Assembly: GCA_035317085.1 (NCBI GenBank)
Contig: DATHHS010000300.1
Span: 1-26,563 of the forward strand
Direction of reading: 5' to 3'
DNA from: VBDM01 sp035317085
GTDB taxonomy: Bacteria; Pseudomonadota; Gammaproteobacteria; Burkholderiales; SG8-39
DNA: 26,563 bases
Shown: positions 17,552 through 23,954 of the stretch, one piece after another
Numbering within the stretch: position 1 is the stretch's first letter
How the letters are laid out: each line of letters begins with the position of its first letter
Translations under genes and position numbers: made by a program
The notes under the pieces: generated by a model
What the model was told of the DNA's origin: nothing
The model's input: the letters and a program-made list of their open reading frames with translations, nothing else
Database searches by the model: none

Positions 17552-19306
17552 GTGACTACATCGCGCGCCTCGATCGGTGCCCTGTCCTCGGCCGAATTTC
17601 TGCCTCAGCGAGTATCGCTCCTTTACCGGCTGGCGGGAAAAGACGTCCCGGCCATCCTGGTGACTTCGGCCATCGCGGCATTTGCCCTTTGGGGCAACAT
17701 CAGCGACAAGCTGCTGGTGGCCTGGTTGATCTGGCTGGTGCTGGCGAGCCTTGTGCGTGTTGCCCTCAATCGCGCCTACCGCCTTCGCCAGCCCGGGCCG
17801 GAAGGTGCAGCGCGCTGGGAGGGTTATTTCTGCCTCACGAGCGCGGCTATCGGTACCATTTGGGGCCTGACGGTGATGCTGCTCTACCCCGAGCACGGGC
17901 AGTTTCACGAAATCCTGATTCCGTTCCTCATCGGCAGCGTCGCAATGGGTTTGCCGCCGGCGCTCGCCCCCAGCCCCAAGTCGTTTGCTTGCCTGATCGT
18001 GCCGATTTTCGCGCCTTTGATCGGCCTGCTCTTTTCGCAGGGGGGTGCGTTCAACACCTCCGCCGGAATCCTGATACTGGTGTTTTCGGCGGTGCTCCTG
18101 GCGCTCTATCTGTCCGCCAACAGGGCGCTGACCGAAACGCTTCGTTTCGGACGGGAAAACGAACGCCTGCTCGAACAGGTCAAAGATGCCAAGGAGCGCC
18201 TGGACCTTGCGCTTCAGGCCGCCAATATCCTCATCTGGGACTGGGATGCGCGCAGAACCAGCGTTTTTCTGGGCGGTAGCTGGGCAGTCATCCTCAAAGT
18301 AGGCAAGGAAACCAGCGCCCTGACTCTGGACGAATTGGCGCAAATGGTCCATCCCGATGATCTTCCGAAAGTGAAGCAGGCGCTCGCCAATTGCCTGAAC
18401 GGCGGAGAGTCCGAGTATGTCGCCGAGGCTCGCGTCAAGACCCTTGCCGGGGGCTGGATATGGAGTCTCTCCCGCGGCAGGGTGGTCGAGCGCGACGCGG
18501 GCGGCCGGGCGCTGCGCATGACCGGCGTCAACGTGGATATCGACGACCGCAAGCGCGCGGAGGCCGAGCTGCTCACCGCAGTCCAGCGTGAAAAGGAGCT
18601 CTCCGAGATGAAATCGAAATTCGTCTCGACTGCTTCGCACGAGTTCCGCACCCCGCTCGCGACCACGCTATCGTCGGCCGAATTGCTCGAGCATTACTCC
18701 GAGAGCCTGAGCCCGGCCGAGAAGCTCAACCTCCTGCAGACCATCCAGAGCAGCGCAAAACGCATGAGCGAGATGATCGACGACGTGCTCACGCTGGGCC
18801 GCGCCGAGTCCGGCGTGCTCAAGCTGAACCCGAGCAGCCTGAATCTCAGCGAGCTCTGCAGCAAGGTCGTGTCGGAGTTTCGCATTGCGCAAGGCAGGCA
18901 GCACGTCATCACCCTCGACGACCGCTTTGACCGCGCCGAAGCCTATATGGACGAGAGGCTGCTGCGGCACATCCTGAACAACCTCCTCTCGAACGCAGTG
19001 AAGTATTCTCCGCCGGGCAGCGAAGTGACCTTTTCACTCGCCCGACGCGAAGAGCAGGCGGCGATCGAGATTCAGGACCGGGGGATCGGCATCCCCGTGG
19101 AAGACCAGCCGCGGATGTTCGAGAGCTTTCATCGCGCCTCGAACGTCGAAAATCGCCCGGGCACGGGCCTGGGCCTTGCGATCGTGAAGAAGGCGGTGGA
19201 GCTTCACGGCGGCGCGATCGGCCTGACGAGCGCAGTCGGCTCCGGAACCCGGTTCACCGTGACGCTTCCTCTGCGGCCGGTCAAACAGCCTATCGGGGTG
19301 AGTTGA
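17552..19306 (+). CDS. Six-helix membrane PAS sensor histidine kinase
   Basis: This 584-residue hybrid of membrane sensor and kinase core has six predicted transmembrane helices (about residues 33-50, 54-72, 94-113, 119-139, 146-164 and 171-190) that match no sensor family I can name. A short coiled coil follows, then a PAS domain (about 216-340). The kinase core has the HisKA H-box SHEFRTPL (His363), the N-box NNLLSNAVKY (Asn481), the D-box DRGIGIP (Asp509) and the G-box GTGLGLA (about 536). It has no receiver of its own. The GTG start follows AGAAGGAGAAC; the spacing is short but no better start exists. Its stop shares one base with the start of the next gene, which begins with a receiver domain and is therefore the likely partner. 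The signal it senses is unknown. Confidence 0.9.
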   Translation: MTTSRASIGALSSAEFLPQRVSLLYRLAGKDVPAILVTSAIAAFALWGNISDKLLVAWLIWLVLASLVRVALNRAYRLRQPGPEGAARWEGYFCLTSAAIGTIWGLTVMLLYPEHGQFHEILIPFLIGSVAMGLPPALAPSPKSFACLIVPIFAPLIGLLFSQGGAFNTSAGILILVFSAVLLALYLSANRALTETLRFGRENERLLEQVKDAKERLDLALQAANILIWDWDARRTSVFLGGSWAVILKVGKETSALTLDELAQMVHPDDLPKVKQALANCLNGGESEYVAEARVKTLAGGWIWSLSRGRVVERDAGGRALRMTGVNVDIDDRKRAEAELLTAVQREKELSEMKSKFVSTASHEFRTPLATTLSSAELLEHYSESLSPAEKLNLLQTIQSSAKRMSEMIDDVLTLGRAESGVLKLNPSSLNLSELCSKVVSEFRIAQGRQHVITLDDRFDRAEAYMDERLLRHILNNLLSNAVKYSPPGSEVTFSLARREEQAAIEIQDRGIGIPVEDQPRMFESFHRASNVENRPGTGLGLAIVKKAVELHGGAIGLTSAVGSGTRFTVTLPLRPVKQPIGVS

Positions 19307-21372
19307 TGGCCGACGAATCCGCAAAGAAAGTCCTCGTCATCGAGGACGAACCCAGCATCCGCAACAACATCATGCTGATGCTCAAGGTCGAGCACTACTC
19401 CGCATCCGGCGCGGAAAACGGCCGCATCGGCCTGGAGTTGGCGCGCCGCGATCCGCCGGACCTGATCCTGTGCGACGTAATGATGCCGGAGATGGACGGA
19501 TTTGCCGTACTCGAGGCCTTGCGGGCGGAACCGCGTTTTGCCGAGATTCCTTTCATCTTCCTCACCGCGCTCGACGATCGCTCCAGCACGCGCCGCGGCA
19601 TGAATTTGGGCGCAGACGACTACCTTCCGAAGCCTTTCACGCGCAACGAGCTGATGGAGGCCGTGAACAGTCGCCTGAAGAAATTTGAAAACCTGACGCA
19701 GGCGCTGACGGCGCGACTCGTCCCGCAGCAGGACCGCCTGACGCAAAAGTTTCGGGAAAAGATCTCCGGCGGCGACGGCACCGAAGCGCTCGAGGATGCC
19801 GAGCCCGGCACGCTGACAGGCAGGATCGCCCAGGCGACTGTGCTTTTCTCGGACATCCGCAACTTCACCACGTATTCCGAGCGGCTCACCAGCGACGAGA
19901 TTGCCGAGCTGCTCAATGCCTATCTCGAGACTGCCTGCGCGCCTGTCATCCGCTGTCGCGGCGTCATCATGAAATTCATCGGTGACGGCATCATGGCCCT
20001 GTTCGAGGCGCCTCCGAACGAAAAGGGCGAGTCTCACGCACGCCGGGCGGTGCGCGCCAGCCTGGGCATGCAACTCGCCGCGCGCGAATTCCGCGATTGG
20101 GTCAAGCAGCGTCATGCCTCGCTGAACCTCCCCGAATTTTCCATAGGCATAGGTATGCACACCGGCGAGGTGCTGCTGTGTCATGTCGGCGTGCCGGGAC
20201 GCGGTGAGCTCACGGCCGTCGGCGACAGCGTCAATATCGCTTCGCGCCTGGAAGGTCAGACCAAGGAGTTGGGCTGGGCGGTGGTGGCCAGCGAAGCGAC
20301 GGTCAGCGCCGCCGGTTCGGCGGTCGTCATCGGCTCACGCCGGACGGTCCAGTTGCGTGGACGCAGTCACCCCACCGAGGCATCCGAAATCATCGGCATC
20401 GCCGCGGGCGACGACGACAAGGCTTCGGTGCAGATACCGGAGGACATGCGCGAGGCGCTTGCCGCAAATGCCCGGATCGCCGCCGACGCCGCGAAAGCCG
20501 CCTTGGGCATCACTTTGAGCATCATCACGAGCGAATTCGGTGACAAGCGCATTACGGTCCAGGGGTATCACGTCCTCTCGAAGATCGGTCAGGGCGGTTC
20601 CTCGGTGGTCTATCTCGCCGAGCGGGAAAGCGACCGGCAGCAAGTCGTCCTCAAGATCCTCAATGCCACCAGCGGTCTGAACGAAACCCTGCTGCAGCGC
20701 TTCGTGCAGGAGTTCGACATCATCTCGTCGATCGATCACCCCAACGTTGTCAAGATCTACGACCGCGGTTTCAGCGACCGCCACGCGTACATCGCCATGG
20801 AGTATTTTCCCTCGGGCAGTCTCGCCGAAATCATTCCCAACGGACTGAACGCACGGCAATCCCTGTCGCTGCTCGCGCAAGCTGCAAACGCGCTGCGCGA
20901 GATTCACAACCGCGGCATCATCCACCGCGACATCAAGCCCGCCAATCTCATGGCACGCTCCGACGGCAGCATCGCTCTGGCCGATTTCGGCATCGCCAAG
21001 CGCCTAGGAGAGGACCTGGGGCGCACGCGGCAGGGCGAACTCTACGGCACTCCCTACTACGTTTCTCCGGAACAGATCGAAGGCCGTCCGGCGACGGTGC
21101 AGTCCGATATCTACTCCCTGGGAGTCATTTTTCACGAATTGCTGACGGGTCAGCGCCCATTCGAGGCCGAATCCGTGTCGGGAGTGATCGCGCAGCACGT
21201 CAGTGCGCCGCGGCCGAAGCTCCCCGACACGCTGACCGAGTATCAGCAGCTGCTCGACCGGATGATTGCAGTCAACCCCGGCAACCGCTACCAAAGCGCC
21301 GATGAACTGCTCGACGCCATAGACCACGTATGGACGCAGCAGGCCCTGCGGACGCTGAAACACACAAGCTGA
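19306..21372 (+). CDS. Receiver - class III nucleotide cyclase - Ser/Thr kinase fusion
   Basis: This 688-residue protein contains three signalling domains. The receiver (about 7-122) has phospho-acceptor Asp57 (LCDVMMPEMDG) and Lys109 (PKPF). After a helical linker, a class III cyclase domain (about 170-365) shows metal-binding Asp183 (FSDIRNFT) and Asp227 (KFIGDG). Its Lys223 and Thr303 are the residues that normally select ATP, and Asn310 and Arg314 (VNIASR) form the transition-state pair. The C-terminal Hanks-type kinase (about 415-680) has GQGGSSVVY, Lys450, HRDIKPAN with Asp542, and ADFG with Asp560. All catalytic positions are intact, so adenylate cyclase and protein kinase activity are both predicted. 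I take the ATG at 19306, overlapping the kinase gene stop by one base (TGATG), over the TTG one codon earlier. No transmembrane segment is visible. Substrates are unknown. Confidence 0.93.
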   Translation: MADESAKKVLVIEDEPSIRNNIMLMLKVEHYSASGAENGRIGLELARRDPPDLILCDVMMPEMDGFAVLEALRAEPRFAEIPFIFLTALDDRSSTRRGMNLGADDYLPKPFTRNELMEAVNSRLKKFENLTQALTARLVPQQDRLTQKFREKISGGDGTEALEDAEPGTLTGRIAQATVLFSDIRNFTTYSERLTSDEIAELLNAYLETACAPVIRCRGVIMKFIGDGIMALFEAPPNEKGESHARRAVRASLGMQLAAREFRDWVKQRHASLNLPEFSIGIGMHTGEVLLCHVGVPGRGELTAVGDSVNIASRLEGQTKELGWAVVASEATVSAAGSAVVIGSRRTVQLRGRSHPTEASEIIGIAAGDDDKASVQIPEDMREALAANARIAADAAKAALGITLSIITSEFGDKRITVQGYHVLSKIGQGGSSVVYLAERESDRQQVVLKILNATSGLNETLLQRFVQEFDIISSIDHPNVVKIYDRGFSDRHAYIAMEYFPSGSLAEIIPNGLNARQSLSLLAQAANALREIHNRGIIHRDIKPANLMARSDGSIALADFGIAKRLGEDLGRTRQGELYGTPYYVSPEQIEGRPATVQSDIYSLGVIFHELLTGQRPFEAESVSGVIAQHVSAPRPKLPDTLTEYQQLLDRMIAVNPGNRYQSADELLDAIDHVWTQQALRTLKHTS

Positions 21373-21389
21373 GGAAGCGCGGGCCCCGC

Positions 21390-22187
21390 CTACCGAAGTC
21401 CGAGCACGTCTTGCATGTCGTACAGGCCGGGCGCCTTCTCCTTGAGGAAGCGGGCGGCGCGAAGCGCTCCGAGGGCGTACGTGGCGCGACTGGCCGAACG
21501 CACGGTGATTTCAAGGCGTTCGCCCTCTCCGGCAAACATGACCGTGTGCTCACCCACGATATCGCCGCCGCGAAGGGCGTGAAACCCGATCGACTTGGGA
21601 TCGCGCTCACCGACCTCCCCTTTGCGCCCGTGAACGGCGGTGCGCGCCAGATCCCGGCCGAGGGCGCGCGCGATCACCTCGCCGAATTTGAGTGCCGTGC
21701 CCGAGGGCGCATCGATCTTGTGTCGATGATGCGCTTCGACGATCTCCACGTCGTAGGTATCGCCCAGCGTATGCGCCGCCGTCTCGGCGAGGCGGAACGC
21801 GAGGTTCACGCCCGCCGACATGTTCGGCGCCAGCACGATCGCGATCTTTCCGGTCGCCGCCGCGATGCGTTCGTTCTCCCGCGGCGAAAAACCGGTCGTC
21901 CCGATCACCATGCGCACACCCTTTTTCACGCACTGTTCCATATGCGCGAGCGTGGCTTCCGGGCGCGTGAAATCTATCAGGCAATCCCCTTTCGCTATCT
22001 CATTGCCGAAGTCGGCGGTGATCTTCACGCCGCAGGATTGCCCGGTAAATTCCCCGGCGTCCGTGCCGATGGCGGGACTCCCCGGAGCTTCCAGCGCCGC
22101 GGCAAGCTTGAGATCCCGCGAAGCGAGCACCGCCTCGATCAAGGCGCGCCCCATCCGCCCCCCCGCGCCCGCGATGACGAGCTTCAC
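21390..22187 (-). CDS. dapB: 4-hydroxy-tetrahydrodipicolinate reductase
   Basis: This 265-residue enzyme of the lysine/diaminopimelate pathway uses NAD(P)H. It has the N-terminal dinucleotide motif AGAGGRMGR and then IGTTGFS. The catalytic segment EAHHRHKIDAPSGTA contains the His and Lys of the active site, and the C-terminus carries GGDIVGEHTVMF. The open frame continues about 100 codons further upstream, but that part is a shadow of bamE. The GTG at 22187 gives the family N-terminus and overlaps the bamE stop by four bases (GTGA), indicating coupling. It converges on the cyclase/kinase gene with 17 bases between stops. The GC-rich hairpin in that gap is too short to call a terminator. Confidence 0.97.
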   Translation of the reverse strand: MKLVIAGAGGRMGRALIEAVLASRDLKLAAALEAPGSPAIGTDAGEFTGQSCGVKITADFGNEIAKGDCLIDFTRPEATLAHMEQCVKKGVRMVIGTTGFSPRENERIAAATGKIAIVLAPNMSAGVNLAFRLAETAAHTLGDTYDVEIVEAHHRHKIDAPSGTALKFGEVIARALGRDLARTAVHGRKGEVGERDPKSIGFHALRGGDIVGEHTVMFAGEGERLEITVRSASRATYALGALRAARFLKEKAPGLYDMQDVLGLR

Positions 22188-22534
22188 TGCGCGGTCTTTC
22201 CCGTTGACACCGCAGCCACGATATCCCCCTCGACGCGCTTCAACTTTCCATCCTCGAAAAAAACCGCGATACGGCGGTATTCGGTATCGCGACTGTTGGC
22301 GCGCTGGCGCAGGAACACATAGTCCCATCGCTCGTCGTGAAATATGTCGCTCACCAGAGGCGTACCGAGCACGAAGCGTACTTGATCGCGGGTCAAGCCG
22401 GGCTTGAGCTGCGCGACCATCTCCTGGGTCACGTAGTTCCCCTGCTGAATCTCGATCCGGTAGGGGCTGAGGCTCGATGCGAGACCGCACGCCACGGTGA
22501 GAAGCGGTAATGTCAGAATCAACGTTCGGAGCAC
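22184..22534 (-). CDS. bamE: Outer-membrane assembly lipoprotein BamE (SmpA/OmlA)
   Basis: This 116-residue lipoprotein is part of the BAM complex that inserts outer-membrane proteins. From the GTG at 22534, a short signal peptide ends in LLTVAC, with Cys16 as the likely lipidation site. The lipobox is slightly atypical, with Thr-Val-Ala before Cys. The SmpA/OmlA core has PGLTRDQVRFVLGTPLVSD, then RWDYVFLR and VFFEDGKLKRVEGD. The open frame extends 41 codons upstream into the fur leader, but no signal peptide would then be at the N-terminus, so the GTG is preferred. The ribosome-binding site is weak. It is coupled to dapB and divergent from fur. Confidence 0.93.
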   Translation of the reverse strand: MLRTLILTLPLLTVACGLASSLSPYRIEIQQGNYVTQEMVAQLKPGLTRDQVRFVLGTPLVSDIFHDERWDYVFLRQRANSRDTEYRRIAVFFEDGKLKRVEGDIVAAVSTGKTAQ

Positions 22535-22558
22535 GATGCGATCTGCGGGACAGTAAAA

Positions 22559-22573
22559 CGCTATATCATAGCG
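22559..22573. promoter_or_regulatory. Inverted repeat in the bamE-fur gap
   Basis: CGCTAT and ATAGCG flank a 3-base centre, forming a perfect 6-bp dyad in the middle of the 71-base divergent gap. It overlaps the candidate bamE -10. It could be an operator, possibly for Fur itself, but it does not match the classic 19-bp Fur box well. Confidence 0.4.
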
Positions 22574-22594
22574 GAAACGGGTATTCACTCCGAA
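22565..22594 (-). promoter_or_regulatory. Candidate bamE-dapB promoter
   Basis: TATGAT (22570-22565) fits the -10 consensus at five of six positions. An 18-base spacer separates it from TTCGGA (22594-22589), which matches -35 at three of six. The predicted start lies about 25 bases ahead of the bamE GTG. Confidence 0.4.
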
Positions 22595-22605
22595 AGCGAT
22601 TCGCC

Positions 22606-23043
22606 GTGACCAACGTCCATGACTTGAAGACCAGCGGCCTGAAAGCCACCGGGCCACGGCTGCGCATCCTGAAGCTTTTCGAAAACAGCAAGGTGCGCCA
22701 CCTGTCGGCAGAGGATGTTTATCGGATTCTCATCGGCGAGGGCCTGGACGTCGGGCTGGCGACCGTGTACCGGGTTCTCACCCAGTTCGAGCATGCCGGC
22801 ATTCTCCAGCGCCATCATTTCGAGTCCGGCAAGGCGGTATTCGAGCTGAACGAGGGCACCCATCACGACCACTTGGTGTGCATGCAGTGCGGACGCGTCG
22901 AGGAGTTCTACGACGCCGAAATCGAAAAGCGACAGGTCCGGGTGGCCAAGGAGCGCGGTTTTGCCATTCGCGAGCACTCGCTGCACCTGTACGCGGACTG
23001 CACCAAGCCGAATTGCCCCCACAAGGCGGGCCCAAAGGCTTAG
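22606..23043 (+). CDS. fur: Ferric uptake regulator Fur
   Basis: This 145-residue iron-responsive repressor has an N-terminal winged helix (to about residue 80, including GLATVYRVLTQFE). A C-terminal dimerisation and metal domain has HHDHLVCMQCG (His86, His87, His89, Cys92, Cys95) and a second pair Cys132 and Cys137. The KATGPRLRIL segment and overall length favour Fur over Zur or PerR. The GTG at 22606 gives the usual N-terminus (TNVHDLKTSGLKAT). The 32 codons further upstream belong to the bamE promoter region and are not family-like. The ribosome-binding site is weak. It is divergent from bamE and followed 28 bases later by a haem sensor on the same strand. Confidence 0.95.
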   Translation: MTNVHDLKTSGLKATGPRLRILKLFENSKVRHLSAEDVYRILIGEGLDVGLATVYRVLTQFEHAGILQRHHFESGKAVFELNEGTHHDHLVCMQCGRVEEFYDAEIEKRQVRVAKERGFAIREHSLHLYADCTKPNCPHKAGPKA

Positions 23044-23071
23044 AGCGCTCGAGGCAATAAAGGGAGGAATC

Positions 23072-23944
23072 ATGGGTCTGAGACTCAAATTCAATCTGGT
23101 GCTTTTCTTCGTGTTTGTCCTGGGACTCGCCGTCTCCGGCTACGTCTCCTACGATCTGCTGCACCGGAACGCGCGCGACGAGGTGCTGCGCAACGCCGGA
23201 GTCATGATGGAGGCCGCCCTGTCGATGCGCCAATACACGGTGAGCCAGGTGCGCGACAAACTCGTGCAAAAGGAAGACGAATTCCTGCCGCAAAGCGTGC
23301 CCGCCTTCGCCGCGACGGAAATCATGAACCAGTTGCGCAAGAAGTATCCCGACTACGCCTACAAGGAAGCAGCCCTGAATCCCACGAATCCGCGCGACCG
23401 CGCGGTCGAGTGGGAGGCCGATATCGTCAACGAGTTTCGCAACAATTCAGATCGAAAGGAAATCTCTGGAACCCGGATAACGCCTACCGGCACGTCGCTT
23501 TTTCTCGCACGACCGTTCCAGATCAAGGATCCCGCCTGTCTCGCCTGCCATACCACTGCGGAGATCGCGCCGGTGTCGATGGTCAAGCTCTACGGGACCA
23601 ACAATGGTTTCGGATGGAAGCTTGATGAGGTGATCGGCGCGCAGGTCGTTTCGGTACCCATGTCCCTCCCTATCCAGAATGCGAACCGCGCCTTCTACAC
23701 GTTCATGGTCTCGCTCACGGGCGTCTTCGTCGTGCTGTTCGTGATCCTCAACGTGATGCTGTCGGTGCTCATCGTGCGACCGATCACCCAGATGTCCGAC
23801 GCCGCCGACCGCATCAGCACCGGCGACATGGAGATCGAGGAGTTCTCCGAAGCGGGCCACGACGAGGTATCGCTCCTGGCAAGGTCATTCAATCGCATGC
23901 GCCGCAGCCTGGAAAAAGCGATCAGCTTGATCGACCAGAGATAA
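23072..23944 (+). CDS. Membrane c-type-haem sensor (DUF3365/Tll0287-like) with HAMP, no output domain
   Basis: This 290-residue protein has an N-terminal helix (about 7-27), a periplasmic sensor (about 28-207), a second helix (about 210-234) and a HAMP domain (about 232-285), then stops. The sensor contains a single c-type haem motif CLACH (Cys156, Cys159, His160) preceded by FQIKDPA, and later VVSVPMS, as in the DUF3365/Tll0287-like family. That family is thought to sense redox state or small ligands. No kinase, cyclase or methyl-accepting part follows the HAMP. The ATG at 23072 has an excellent GGGAGG upstream; the longer open frame starts inside fur and is rejected. The Ser/Thr kinase gene begins 11 bases downstream and is the obvious candidate partner. 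Confidence 0.88.
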   Translation: MGLRLKFNLVLFFVFVLGLAVSGYVSYDLLHRNARDEVLRNAGVMMEAALSMRQYTVSQVRDKLVQKEDEFLPQSVPAFAATEIMNQLRKKYPDYAYKEAALNPTNPRDRAVEWEADIVNEFRNNSDRKEISGTRITPTGTSLFLARPFQIKDPACLACHTTAEIAPVSMVKLYGTNNGFGWKLDEVIGAQVVSVPMSLPIQNANRAFYTFMVSLTGVFVVLFVILNVMLSVLIVRPITQMSDAADRISTGDMEIEEFSEAGHDEVSLLARSFNRMRRSLEKAISLIDQR

Positions 23945-23954
23945 TCTCATCTCG

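Noticed and set aside
19204..20184. 326-codon minus frame opposite the receiver/cyclase part
   Set aside because: Antisense to a gene with three intact catalytic domains; no family features.
21373..21389. GC-rich dyad between the fusion gene and dapB as a two-way terminator
   Set aside because: The stem is only four to five pairs and lacks T-runs on either strand.
22188..22490. Upstream extension of dapB by about 100 codons
   Set aside because: The extra residues are the bamE region read in another phase; family length and the GTGA overlap support the start at 22187.
22510..22605. Upstream extension of fur to an ATG at 22510
   Set aside because: It would run through the divergent promoter region and into bamE, and adds 32 residues not found in Fur proteins.
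22961..23071. Upstream extension of the haem sensor inside fur
   Set aside because: A strong GGGAGG precedes the ATG at 23072, and the extension is fur read out of phase with no signal-anchor character.
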